The position numbers and the translations under genes are program-made. A stretch of 64,000 bases of DNA from Isoetes taiwanensis (lineage: Eukaryota > Streptophyta > Lycopodiopsida > Isoetales > Isoetaceae): NCBI GenBank assembly GCA_021234155.1, contig JAJEKV010000083.1, positions 2,690,241 through 2,754,240 on the forward strand. The letters run 5' to 3'. This document shows positions 1 to 10,949 of this stretch, one piece after another. Each line of letters starts with the position of its first letter. Position 1 is the stretch's first letter. The notes beneath the pieces were generated by a model. That model made no database searches. It was not told where the DNA came from and was given only the letters and a program-made list of their open reading frames with translations.

Positions 1-200
1 TTAAAGAATGCAATGGTTCTATGCCATCATAGAACCATCATTCTTGGGAAGACGGCATCCTATTTTCGGACCTTTTTTACAATCATCTATAAATTGTTCC
101 ATTTCCTTACTTTCTGCATCGGTGTTCTCTTTGAGTGTTCCATCTTCTTTGCTCCCTTATCTCTACTTTTCTAGTTGTATGTTTTGTACTTTTTCTGTTG
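1..200. repeat. Dispersed repeat, copy 1, with hairpin
   Basis: About 150 bases here recur almost unchanged at 10,661-10,818. Positions 4-45 form most of an inverted repeat that is complete in the second copy. This copy lacks a short duplicated piece (roughly 14 bases) present near 10,735. No coding capacity is evident. The repeat class is not recognised. Confidence 0.75.
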
Positions 201-202
201 AA

Positions 203-1567
203 TATGTAGCACAATAACAGGGGGTTACTTTTAGATTTTTATACGCTTTTTCACATGGTTTTTCTATGATTTCGTTGTTGTATTCGTTGAGGTGTACTAA
301 ATAGTATTTCTAGAGTGCACCCTTTATGGGCCGTTGATTTTCATTGGTTGGAACAATTCGAGGGTTGTTGTCTTCCTCTGCATGTGTTTGTGCATGAACA
401 CTGCGCATGTGTATGCATGTGCATGTGTGTGCATGTGCATGTGCATGTGTATGCATGTGCATGTGTATTGTGCATGTGCATGTGCAAGTGCAAGTGCAAG
501 TGCATGTGCATGTGCATGTGTGCATGTGTGTGCATGTGTGCATATGCATGTGTACTTGCCCTCTTCTTATTCTTATTGCGGGTGGATTTTACTACCACGA
601 GATGGATTTTTTGCTCACACTTACAAAGGTATTTGTTTTTTAATGTTTCTTGATTAGCATAATGTTTTGTTTACAAGGTATTGGTTTCCTGATTCTACCA
701 CAATGTAGTGCTGCAAAACCCCTTTTGTTTCCTTCCTAAGATTTCTGCGCAGATTCAAGTTTAGGCCCTCTGTTTGCTTCCAACTCTTGGATATTCTGGT
801 GACCGGATTGTTCATAGTACCGCCCTTTAGCTTCAATCAACAAGCAGATTCTTATGCACACAACAGGCGGATTATTCCGCCCTTTTTCATATCCGCATGA
901 TCGGTCAAACAAAGGGCTACAAGAATGCATTTATATTGTAGGTTTGCAACTTTAATCGAACCATAAAATTTGAATCATGCATTACCTTTAAGCTAGAGAT
1001 GGAACATCCAAAATCATATGGATTGATAAACAATGGTGTCATTGTGAAAGAGAAATAGTGTAGCCCGGAATTAACAATATGTAGCATAATCTTGAGGGAT
1101 TTTCTTTGTGTTGCAAACTTTTATGACTTTTAGAATAATGGGATCAATCTTGCTCTATCTTTATGGTAACTTTTACTTATGTTCTATTTGTTTTATTGTG
1201 ATGAACTTCAAAAGCTACGGTGATGAAAGCCTCAAATGAATTCTAGTTTTTTCCTGGTTTGAATTCTAAAATTTTTGTCACATCGAGGGGGGACATCCCT
1301 AAGGCCTGAAAGGGGCCAAAATTTTTTTTTGCAACACAAACCATTAACATCTAACATATAAAAATTAAATCCCCCAACACATAACAACCAACACATAACA
1401 ACCATTGACATTAACAACCAACACATAACTATCATTGACATTAATTAACACAACCATTGGGTCCAACACATTTAAATTAAAATCCCCTTAACCCCCTTTG
1501 GTTTGGGTGCATATTCACCACCGGGGGTGGCGTAGAGGCGGAGAGCCCACATAATTATATTTTTTTG
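203..1567 (-). repeat. Dispersed element of unknown class, full copy A (inverted)
   Basis: The reverse complement of this stretch aligns along its whole length with 34,475-35,767. Shared landmarks are a terminus reading GTGGGCTCTC, a run of short TGTGTTGGTTGTTAATG-type repeats, a poly-A next to TTTGGCCCC, and a GTGCAT-rich microsatellite near the other end. Both copies end near the sequence TATGTAGCACAATAAC. No transposase or reverse transcriptase ORF is visible, so it is probably non-autonomous. The two copies differ by small indels and one large contraction of the microsatellite. Confidence 0.8.
400..555. repeat. GTGCAT-type microsatellite
   Basis: About 155 bases of alternating GTGCAT, GTGTGCAT and GTGCAAGT words. 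All frames stay open through it, which creates His/Thr-rich and Cys/Met-rich ORFs with no biological meaning. The sister element carries a shorter, reverse-complement version at about 35,455-35,575. Alternating purine-pyrimidine tracts of this kind can adopt Z-DNA; that is general knowledge, not shown here. Confidence 0.9.
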
Positions 1568-1727
1568 CGTATGAAATCAACACCATATAGTATTCCGCGT
1601 GAAATCTTATAGTATTTTGCGAATCTTGTTATATAGTATAGCAAATTTTGTACTTGCATACCCCACAAACGAGGAACTTTACGTACGGTATAGATTAAGG
1701 AATAAGGGGTGAATATACCTATCCAAC

Positions 1728-1980
1728 AGCTCTCGTTGCCCGGAGTCACCCCCCGTGTGAATATGCACCCAAACCAAAGGGGGTTAAGGGGGATTTTAAT
1801 TTAAATGTGTTGGACCCAATGGTTGTGTTAATTAATGTCAATGATAGTTATGTGTTGGTTGTTAATGTCAATGGTTGTTATGTGTTGGTTGTTATGTGTT
1901 GGGGGATTTAATTTTTATATGTTAGATGTTAATGGTTTGTGTTGGTTGTTAATGTCAATGGTTGTTATGTGTTACCTAAT
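1728..1980 (+). repeat. Partial head-to-head copy of the dispersed element
   Basis: From the GTGTGAATATGCACCC motif onward this repeats, in opposite orientation, the end of copy A (about 1,232-1,530). The two arms form a foldback of roughly 230-300 bases around a spacer of about 200 bases that is not repeated elsewhere in the window. The right arm stops matching after the TGTTAATGGTTTGTGTTG stretch, so it is a truncated second copy. Confidence 0.75.
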
Positions 1981-2789
1981 TCTTAAAATCTTTGTGTCTT
2001 TCTGAGAGTTTTTTAAGTTGATTAGAAATGGTAGATCTTGAATCGATTCTTCTTGCTTGTGTTTGTTGCTTATGTGCTAAGTTGAGTGATTTTGGGGTGT
2101 TCACTACAAAAAAATTGCCCTGTTACGACGTCGTTTGAACGTCGATGAACGACGCCAAAAAGTCGATGAACGACGCCTATAACGACGTCTGCACGTCGTT
2201 TTACGACGCCGGACGCGGCGTCATATATCTCTGGCGCAACGGCGTCGTCTTAAGCGACGACGTGGCGTGGATTCAACGGCAACGCACCGCGTGGCGCCAT
2301 ACATAATCCGCCGGCATAATTAAGGCGTCGGCAAAGCGGGTTCTTGGCGGCGTGGCGCCGCGTGTTTAACGTCGTTTAACGACGTCGCGCACGCGGGCGA
2401 CCACGCGATGGCCGAGGCGGCAACGGCGATTACCCGGCGCCCGTCGAGCGGCGTGCGACCCGCGTAGCTTAACGCGTCGTTCAGCGGCGTTGCTTACATG
2501 TATTAAATTTTTTTTTTTAATTTTTTTTTAATAAATTAAAAAAAAAATAATAATACATTTAATTTGAATGAAGTTAATACATTTAATTTAAAGCCTATAA
2601 AATGAATTTAACCAATAAAGAAATATAAGATTTTAACGTCATTAAATGATGTAAACTTTAAATATATTAAAAAAAATACAAAATAAATGAAGCCCCAATT
2701 TTTTTAGCTAAATACATTAATCAATAAATTAAGCTAAATACATTAATCAATACATTAAGCATATTGAAAATTAAATGCTTACCTGGTAC

Positions 2790-3127
2790 AAGGTGGCAAA
2801 GTTGTTTTGCACAAACAACGCATTTGCTAGGAGTGTACATGCAAAACAATAAATTCAATGATTAGTAAAATATTAGTATAAATAAACAACTTAAAGGAAA
2901 AAAAAATATGGAAAATCAATGGGGGAGGGGTGGTTTCAATGACGTCCCCTTCTTGGATAACAATTTAACCTAAATAAAGCATTAGTATTTTATTAAGCGT
3001 GACAAAAAAAAATAAATCCTCCCACGGAAGAGGTGCCAACTTGTTTTGCAAGAACAACACATTTTGCTAGGAGTGTACATGCAAAACAAAAAATTCAATG
3101 ATTAGAAAGAAATAGTATAAAACAACT
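2790..3127. repeat. Local direct duplication inside the CACTA-like element
   Basis: A segment of about 100 bases containing GCTAGGAGTGTACATGCAAA occurs near 2,790-2,890 and again near 3,025-3,127, about 235 bases apart, with moderate divergence. Confidence 0.7.
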
Positions 3128-3183
3128 AATAAGGAAAAATTTTGGAAAGAAGAAGGGTCTCTCGTCTTTTAACGACGTCTTCT

Positions 3184-3490
3184 TTAGATGGAAAAAAAAA
3201 TTAGAAGAAGAATGGAAGAATTCAAGAAGAAAAGGCTAAGAAGAAGAGGAGGAACTAAAATGGGAGGGGAAGAATCTGAAAGAAGATGAAGCCGCATAAG
3301 AGGAGGATTAAGAGTAAGAATTTGAATAAGAGGAGGAAGAAGTAGTATAAGAGGAGGAAGAATCGAAGAAGAAGATGACAAAGGGAATGGAAGAATATGT
3401 ATGGAAGAAGGATGCAAGAATGGAAGAAGAAGAATGAAGGTTGAAGGAAGAACAAACAACAAATACAAAACCCTAAATCTACCCAAAAAA
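3184..3490 (+). repeat. Purine-rich GAAGAA-type tract
   Basis: About 300 bases in which the plus strand is almost entirely A and G (GAAGAA, GAGGAGG words). On the minus strand it reads open as Leu/Pro/Phe-rich frames, which is a composition effect. It could derive from an acidic or basic repeat region of a lost transposon ORF, but no motif supports that. Confidence 0.6.
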
Positions 3491-3779
3491 CAAGTTTAGA
3501 TTCAAAAAGCGAGTTGGTTGATGGAGTGCACATACCTTATGAAGCTTGTCTTACACTTAGAATAGACCCCAAAGTAGATCCGCACCAAGAAAAACGCCTC
3601 AAAAAGCGGCTCCTCCATAAGCTTTGCTTGCTTTCGAAAATAAAGCGGAGGGATTGCGCTTTGTTTTCGATTTAAATCCACAGTCGTCGTTTAACGGCGA
3701 CAAAAAAAATCGTTGAGCGGCGTTTGTAATGACGCTTTTTTTTTTCACGGACGACCATTTTTTTTTTTTTTAAATAGTA

Positions 3780-4187
3780 TAGAATGCATATACACTTGAT
3801 ACATGGGTTTATTTAATTTGGATAGGGGTTTAGTTGACTTGCTACACCCGTTAAAGTTATGAAATATACCACCATGAAAATGTTCAATGTTTTTGTGGTA
3901 CATCCAGTTGAGCTATGAGGTATATAATACGATGATGATAACTAGTAATACCTTACCCTTCACGATAACTAATACCTTACCAACATGCAAAGATGTAGTT
4001 TATCTTAAAATTTTATTTTATTAGATTTAAAAAGGTTAGGTTTCCACCAATAGTATATGTAGCTACGTGTTTCGCTTTTACGGCTGACATATATATTTCT
4101 TTTTTTTTTTTTTTAATTTTGTCCCCCGCTATGAGAACTAATACCCTACCAACATGCGAAGATGTCGTTTATCTCAACAAGCTAGTC
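3780..4187. other. Non-coding stretch with a short duplication
   Basis: AT-rich sequence without a supported gene. A 40-base piece containing TACCAACATGC and GATGT is present near 3,975-4,010 and again near 4,142-4,178. A run of about 18 T lies near 4,100. Confidence 0.6.
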
Positions 4188-7100
4188 GACTTAGGAAGCT
4201 AGGCGACAAAAATCAGAATTTAAATTCCGTACTATGCATTAATTACTGAATTCTGAATGTCTTGCTCACGCAAAGCGGGCCTTGATTCTAAGCTGCCACA
4301 GCGGGAGTACTGAGTCCAAACTCCATTCGTCAGTTCCCTTGCTTCGCGTTCTCATGCATGTGATTGGCCACGTTCCAAGTGCAAAAGACCAAAACTTCGG
4401 CACCAAAAGCATAAACCACTGCTAAACCCCCGCAACTCATAGGGTTTATGTTTGGAGGCTCTATGCTTGTCATTTGACTAGGACCTTAGGACCCGTGTCT
4501 TGAGGTAGAGGGGGTGTTGGCGCTGCAGAACCGGACCTCAAAACCACCGGAAGCGGCTTGCCCCAAAATTCCTCTCCGAAGGCCGGGCGGCGGACGGGCG
4601 CAACTTCCCTCGGAACCGTGATCTGTCTGCGCCAATGGACCGTATCGACATTGCCCTAGGGACCAAGTTTTGTGGCGAAGCCCACCCCTTCGAAGAAGCG
4701 CCAAACTATCTCATGTGCAACACACTTTCGTAGTCAATTGGCCTAGGAGGTGGGCTGCTGAATCTTTACGCAATGTAGGGCGTAAAGTGTTTCTTTCTTT
4801 TGCAAAACTGGCCCAGGTAACTTGGTCCCTAGGGTAATTTGGCATTCGGACGATGTGGCGAAGTCGGATCGGCATTTGAGCCTCCTTAATGTCAGAGGCG
4901 ACAAAACACTTTGGTTTCTACATTGTCGCCGCTAGGCGCTTGGCGGTTTGATATGTTCTCGGGCCGGATGTTGGATTTTTGGACCTTCGGACCGGACCAG
5001 GTTCACGGAACAAAGATTCAACGGTCGGATCACGGAAGCAGAGATCGGGGAGTGTGGTCTTTAGCGTCACGCTCCCGGGCGGCGCTACCGGGAAAGGGCT
5101 GCCTCGGGGAAGCTTTTGGGGCTCGCCTCACGGGGTTGGACTCTCCCTCTAATGAGGGAGGCCTTGCAAGGTCCTGGCCTTGTTTGACTTGGGCAAGTGT
5201 GCCCGGCTCGGCTGCCCAACAGCAGGGTTACCGCCCGTTCTAGTGCAAACTATTTGATCTAAACCTTATCCAAATTTTTTGAGAGTTGGCCTGTATGTTG
5301 GCGATGACTTAGGAAGCTAAGTGACAAAAATCAGGAATTTAAGTCCATTACTATGCATTAATTACAAATTGAAGAATGTCTTTTACTCGCAAAAGCGGCC
5401 CTTGACTTCGCGCCACAACGGGAGGAGTACAGGTCAAACTCCATTAAATTCCAGTTCCCGCCAGCGTTCTCAAGCTGCATGTGATCGGCCCGTCCCAAGT
5501 GCAAAGACCAAAACTTCGGCACCCAAAGCGCAAACCATGCTAGAACACAGCAACTCATAGGGTTTTACGTTTGAACTCTATCCTTGTCGGTTGACTAGGA
5601 CCTTGGCGCCCGTGTCTTGAGGTAGAGGGGGTGTTGGCCTTGAGCACGCACCTAAAAACCACGGGCGGCTTGCCCCCAAAATTCCTCTCGAAGGCCTGGC
5701 GACGGACGGGCAACTTCCCCTCTCCGAACAAGTGATCCGTCTCTGCCAATGGACTCGGAGGCGTCGACATTGCCCTAGGGACCAAGTTTTGTGGCGAGAA
5801 GCCCACCCTTCGAGAAGAAGCGCCAAACTATCTCATGTGCAACACACTTTCGTCGTAATCAATTGGCCTGGAGGTGGGCTGGCTGAATCTTGCAATGTAG
5901 AGGCGTAAGTGTTTCTTTCTTTTTGCAAAACCCACCGTGTAACTTGGTCCCTAGGGTAATTTTGGCATTCGGACGATGTGGCGAAGTCGGATCGGCATTT
6001 CAGAACCTCGCAATGTCGAGCGACAAAACACTTTGGTTTATCTGTTGTCGCCCGCTAGGGGCGCCAGCGGTTTGATATGTTCTCCGGGACGGATGTTGGA
6101 TTTTTTGGACCTTCTCGGACCAGGTTCACGGAACAAAGGATTCAGCGGTCGGATCACGGACCGGCCAGATCGGGAGTGTGGTCTTTAGCGTCACGCCCGT
6201 GGGCGGCTGCCAGGAAAAGGCTGCCTCGGGGAAGCTTTTGGGGCTCGCCTCACGGGATTCGGACTCTCCCCTCTAATGAGGAGGCCTTGCAAAGGTCCTG
6301 GCCTTGTTTGACTTGGGCAAGTGTTACTTCGGCTGCCAACAACAGGCTGCTGGCCCGTTCTAGTGCAAACTATTTGATCTAAACCTTATCCAAAATTTTT
6401 GAGAGTTGGCTGTATGTTGGCGATGACTTAGGAAGCTAGCTGACAAAAAAATCAGAATTTAAGTCCGCATACTATGCATTAATTACTTAATTCTGAATAT
6501 CTTGCTCTGCAAAGTGGCCCTTGACTTCTAAGCGCCACAGCGGGGAGTACAGGTCCAAACTCCATTCCGTCGGTTCCCCTTGCTTAGCGTTCTCAACTGC
6601 ATGTGATCGGCCACGCCCCAAGTGCAAAGACCAAAACTTGGCACCCAAAGCGCAAACCCCCGCTAGAACACGGCAACTCATAGGGTTTTACGCCGAGGCT
6701 CTATCCTTGTCGATTTGACTAGGACCTTGGCGCGTGTCTTGAGGTAGAGGGGGTGTTGGCCTTGAGCCGCGGACCTCAAAACCACCGGAAGCAGCTTGCC
6801 CCAAAATTCCTCTCTCCAGAAGGCCACGGCCGGACGGGCAACTTCCCTCTCGGAACCGTGATGCGTCTCGCCAATGGACTCGAACGTCGACATTGCCCTA
6901 GGGACCAAGTTTTGTGGCGAAGCCCACCTTCTCAAGGCGCCAAACTATCTCATATAATGCAACACACTTTCGTAGTCAATTGGCCTAGGAGGTGGGTTTC
7001 TTTGAATCACCGCAATGTAGGGCGTAAGTGTTTCTTTCTTTGCAAAACTCACCGTGTAACTTGGTCCCTAGGGTAATTTTGGCATTCGACGATGTGGCGA

Positions 7101-8200
7101 AGTCGGATCGGCATTTCGGCTTCTCCGCAATGTCCGAACGACAAAACACTTTGGTTTTTCTAGCATCGCCGCGCTTGGGGCGCCAGCGTTTGATATGTTC
7201 TCCCGCACGGATGTTGGATTTTTTGGACCTTCTGGACCAGGTTCCTGGAACAAAGGATTCAAGCGGTCGGATCGGGAACCAAGATCCGGGAGTGTGGTCT
7301 TTAGCGTCGCCCGTGAATTTGCCAGAAAGGTGCCTCGGGAAGCTTTTTGGGGCTCGCCTCACGGGGTTCGGACTCTCCCCTCTAATGAGGAGGCCTTGCA
7401 AGGTCCTGGCCTTGTTTGACTTGGGCAAAGTGTGCCCATTTCGGCTGCCCAACAACAGCTGCCGGGGTTGTTCTAGTGCAAACTATTTGATCTAAACCTT
7501 ATCCAAAATTTTTGAGAGTTGGCTGTATGTTGGCGATGACTTAGAAAGCTAGCTGACAAAAAATCAGAATTTAAGTCCGTACTATGCATTAATTACGAAT
7601 TTACGAATGTCTTGCCTCTTGCAAAAGCGGCCCTTGACTTCTAAGCGCCACAACGGGAGAGTACAGGTCAAACTCCATTCCGTCGGTTCCCCTTGCTAGC
7701 GTTCTCAGCTGCATGTGATCGCCACGCCCCAAGTGCAAAGACCAAAACTTCGGCACCCAAAAGCGCAAACCCCGCTAGAACACGGCAACTCATAGGGTTT
7801 ACGCCGGAGGCTCTATCCTTGTCGGTTGACTAGGACCTTGCGCCGTGTCTTGAGGTAGAGGGGGTGTTGGCCTTGAATACGGACCCTAAAACCACGGGCG
7901 GCTTGCCCCAAAATTCCTCTCACGAAGGCCACAGCGGCGGGGCCGGGCAACTTCCCCTCTCGGGCAAGTGATCTGTCTTTGCCAATGGACTGAAGCGTCG
8001 ACATTGCCCTAGGGACCAAGTTTTGTGGCGAAGCCCACCCCTTCGAAGAAGAAGCCAAACTATCTCATGTGCAACACTTTCGTAGTCAATTGGCCTAGGA
8101 GGTGGTCTTTAATCGCAATGTAGGGCGTAAGTGTTTCTTTCTTTTTGCAAAACGGCCCAGGTATAACTTGGTCCCTAGGGTAATTTTGGCATTCCGGACG
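4188..8200. repeat. Tandem array, about 3.6 units of about 1.1 kb
   Basis: Units begin with GACTTAGGAAGCTA at 4,188, 5,306, 6,425 and (GACTTAGAAAGCTA) 7,538, giving unit lengths of about 1,118, 1,119 and 1,113 bases; the last is cut at about 8,200. Each unit carries the same landmarks in order: TACTATGCATTAATTAC, a segment ending CTCATAGGGTTT, TTGAGGTAGAGGGGGTGTTGG, CATTGCCCTAGGGACCAAGTTTT (split over variable sites), TTGGTCCCTAGGGTAATTT and TCTAGTGCAAACTATTTGATC. ORFs of up to 156 codons appear on both strands but are not conserved in frame between units because of small indels, so I do not call a protein. The unit is not recognised as rDNA or a known satellite. Confidence 0.9.
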
Positions 8201-8800
8201 ATAAGCGGCGTCGGAGTATTAAATTTTTTTTTTACGCCGCGTTTTTTTTCCAAAAAAAAAAAAAAATTAGTGACGTCGTTAAACAACGTTGCTACGTGGC
8301 GCTCTGGCGACAATAGCGTGTACGGACGATCACCCACTTATTTGGCAAAGCCGCCGCCGTCGGATATTCTGGCGTCGTTTAACGGCGTCATGTCGATGGC
8401 GGGACACTTTGGCGTGCCGGCCCGCATGTCGACAAACCGGAAGCCGTCCGTCAATGCCGATTTAATAAGCCGTTCAAGCGGCGTCATGTCGGCGATGGCA
8501 AAAACGGTGGCGTGCGGCTGGCATGTCAACAAGCCCGCGGCCGGATGTGCCCACATCGGATCCACGGAGGCGGCGTTAAGCGGCGTTTTGTGCACGTGGC
8601 ACGACATCACGCTTGCCATCTTGGCGCGATTACCATGCCACGCTTGAGCCAATCCGACCGCGTCGACCCGGAGAAAGCGTCGTTGAGCGGCGTCGAAGCA
8701 ACGTTAATGCGTCGTTGAACAACGATGTCGTCGATGTTCGGCGACGACGCGTCGTTCTTCAACGTCGCGGACGTCGTTGGGCGTCGACTATCCCTTTGTG
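8201..8800. mobile_element. CpG-rich subterminal repeat block, CACTA-like fragment
   Basis: This block is filled with GTCGTTTAACGGCGTC-like words that match the style of the 2,120-2,490 subterminal repeats. It ends sharply at TTTGTG, followed by GTT at 8,801. The 5' CACTA terminus is preceded by GTT as well, so this may be the right end of one 6.7-kb element spanning the tandem array. The last bases read TTGTG rather than the standard TAGTG. A separate, second fragment is equally possible. Confidence 0.5.
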
Positions 8801-9343
8801 GTTATTCTCAATGCCCTTCATCTAACCACGCCGGCCACAAATCTTGTTTTAAGCGTAAAAAAACACCACTTGCAATTCCAATTCCCTTTCGGGTCCTTTT
8901 GATTAAGTGCTCCTTTGCATTTCCCCTTTCAGGGTCTTTTTGATTAAAGCGCTCTCAATATGAATTGCATGAAGATGCTTCATGTTTTTGCAATTTCGCG
9001 GTATGATATCGACTAAGCAAAAAGTCATGACTCCCAAGTTTGTTCCCATGAGCTCTAAAACAAGAAATTTTTACATGCATCATCCGAAGATCATGGCTTA
9101 CGGTCTCCTCATGTTCAATTGTCCTAGTATTTGGTCCAAACGTTCTCCGATGGGATCACGAGCACACTACTAATAAACTAAAAACATCCACCTTCATACT
9201 ATAGTTGCTCAACTCTTCTAACATTTACGTAGCCATGTATAGAGATGTGCCTCTCATCTGGGTATTGAACCTATGGCAAAACCGCTTTGAGACACCAAAG
9301 TCAGCTAGCTTTATAAGATTTCTTGGATTATTTTCTTTTCTTG
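8801..9343. other. Non-coding spacer
   Basis: No gene, repeat or RNA supported. A small duplication of the words CCTTTC, GGGTC and TTTTGATTAA occurs near 8,885-8,950. Confidence 0.5.
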
Positions 9344-10074
9344 ATGGCGTCTACCGGAGCAGCTTCTCAAAAGCATAAACGCAAGTATATTGATAAAAGA
9401 CGGTCGTCCATCCCTCTTAAGAAGCATCTTGTTAAGAAGCATCGTGCATCAGCTATTCCTTCCGTTCCGTCCAATAGGGCTACTTTGAATCCCAACTTTT
9501 CAAATCCTTTAGCTTCAGGTTTTGGTTTTTCTCCAAGTTCCTCGTCTGATTTGCCTAATTGCTCCATTTTCTTCCCATGCTCCTACATCTCATAATGATC
9601 CTTCCTTGGCGGGCCAAAATTCTACGATTCCTAGTTCTTCTTCTTTAGATGCTAATAACAAGATTCTACAAGCAATAAAACTCCAGTCTGCTCAAATCCA
9701 AGACTTACAAAGTTCTTTATCTAGCCAATCATGTTAATGAGAAGATTGAGGCCTTGAGGTTGGAGTTTCGGGAACGCGCTTCTCGTGCTATACCTACTTT
9801 TAAGAATGATCCAATTAGAATCCAGTATGAGTTCTTGTCCTCTATGCAAGACCGTTTTGACGACTTATATTCTCGCTTATCTGCATTGAGCCCTTCGATT
9901 CCTAATGATGTTCTTACAATTGTGGAAGGGGGTAAGACGTCTGTTGCTCAACATATGAAGTTCTTGATTGTTGCAGACACGGACTATGAGATAGCTCTCG
10001 ATTTTAATTACCATATTTTTCCTCCTTTCTCCGTTGATGAAGCATGGCGTCTCAAATTCGCCCGCCAGTGTTGA
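9344..10074 (+). pseudogene. Broken gag-like ORF, possibly from a DIRS-type retrotransposon
   Basis: Three overlapping frames together give one coherent protein of about 240 residues. It starts at ATG 9,344 with a basic N-terminus (HKRK, KKHLVKKHR), passes through a Ser/Pro-rich stretch, shifts frame near 9,560, continues through a coiled segment (LQAIKLQSAQIQDLQSSL), shifts again near 9,722 and ends QC-stop at 10,074. The C-terminal part has the order PTFKND..RIQYEF...Q..F.DL, then GGKTSVAQHMKFLIVADTDY. That resembles the short conserved region of DIRS-type first ORFs (a phenylalanine-rich helix followed by a GKK-type basic patch and an ADxS/DY motif). I recall this pattern from family knowledge; no search was run. 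No tyrosine recombinase or DIRS reverse transcriptase is found next to it. Two frameshifts make it a pseudogene unless they are sequence errors. Confidence 0.45.
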
Positions 10075-10656
10075 CCTAGTTGTCTTCATTAGTTGAGTTG
10101 CACCTTTGGTGGGCATGGAACTTATTGTATTGACCCTTGTTCGGCCTCATTGGGGTTCCTTCCACGACTCATTGCTTAATTTGGTTTTTTCATCCATACA
10201 TTTTGTGCCTCTAGGAGCTAAGTATTGATTTTTTGCATTATTCTTTATTAATTATATTTTTTGACAACCAATGTTTCTAGTTGTTTTTTGCTTTACTTAT
10301 TCAAGTTGCTTCAGATTGCTTAGGGTAGCTTCTTCAAATTTTCGTCATCCTTTGTATTAGCCTTTAACTTTCTTATTTATGATTAACCTCTGGTATCTTG
10401 TCCTTTGCATTTTTATGTTTCGTTTTATGTGGTGGTTTTTATAGTTCGGGGGTTTTCGCTTGTTGTGCTTGTCTATCAACTCTGGCTTGTATCGTATTGC
10501 TTGTCACATTTGGGCATTACCAATGTAGTAGAAGTGGCTGTTTTTAGGATCTCTAAGCATTGTGGAATTCTTTATAGTTTTCTCGTTTTCTAGATTATTT
10601 AAAAGGTGGATTGTTCCTCTTCTGTCGGCTATGTCATTTGTTGTTGTATAGAGTCT
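10075..10656. other. AT-rich non-coding sequence
   Basis: T-rich on the plus strand, with no supported ORF. It may be the remainder of the element that carried the preceding gag-like ORF. Confidence 0.4.
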
Positions 10657-10818
10657 CCCAAGAATGCAATGGTTCTATGCCATCATAGAACCATCATTCT
10701 TGGGAAGACGGCATCCTATTTTCGGACCTTTTTTCGAGGGCCTTTTTTACAATCATCTATAAATTGTTCCATTTCCTTACTACGTATCAGCGTTCTCTTT
10801 GAGTGTTCCATCAAAAGT
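10657..10818. repeat. Dispersed repeat, copy 2, with a near-perfect hairpin
   Basis: Positions 10,657-10,704 form an imperfect palindrome: CCCAAGAATG, a two-base bulge (CA), ATGGTTCTATG, a four-base loop (CCAT), CATAGAACCAT, CATTCTTGGG. That is 21 paired bases with one bulge. The remainder matches 1-170, including the AAGACGGCATCCTATTTTCG stretch. It has no coding capacity. Confidence 0.8.
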
Positions 10819-10949
10819 TTCTTGTCCATGTTCTAAGACAAATAAAAACGGACCGAGTTAAATTTAGACGTAAAACTGGTTCGAGATATTTATGAGAATC
10901 AGAGGTAAGTAATATGCCCATATAAGGCGCACACTCATATATGTTCACG

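Larger units (their letters stand above)
2102..3779. mobile_element. CACTA-type DNA transposon, non-autonomous, one end clear
   Basis: The sequence CACTACAAAAAAATTGCCC at 2,102 is a textbook CACTA terminus. It is followed to about 2,490 by dense, CpG-rich repeats of the GTCGTTGAACGACG type, as expected for subterminal transposase-binding repeats. A shorter block of the same repeats lies at 3,682-3,735, followed by a T-rich run ending in TAGTA, which could be a decayed right end near 3,779. An alternative right end is near 8,800 (TTTGTG followed by GTT, matching the GTT before 2,102), which would place the 1.1-kb tandem array inside the element. No transposase ORF is seen. The left end is solid; the extent is not. 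Confidence 0.6.

Noticed and set aside
310-657. Overlapping ORFs of 78-112 codons on both strands, rich in His/Thr/Met/Cys
   Set aside because: They are produced by the GTGCAT microsatellite, which is open in all frames; the same occurs at 35,303-35,668.
6985-7495. ORFs of 155-156 codons in the 1.1-kb array
   Set aside because: They are not preserved in the other three units, and one lies antisense to the other; a chance product of GC-rich repeats.
8102-8647. 181-codon ORF in the CpG-rich block
   Set aside because: Long only because TA-poor, CG-rich subterminal repeats lack stop codons; composition and antisense openness fit a repeat, not a gene.
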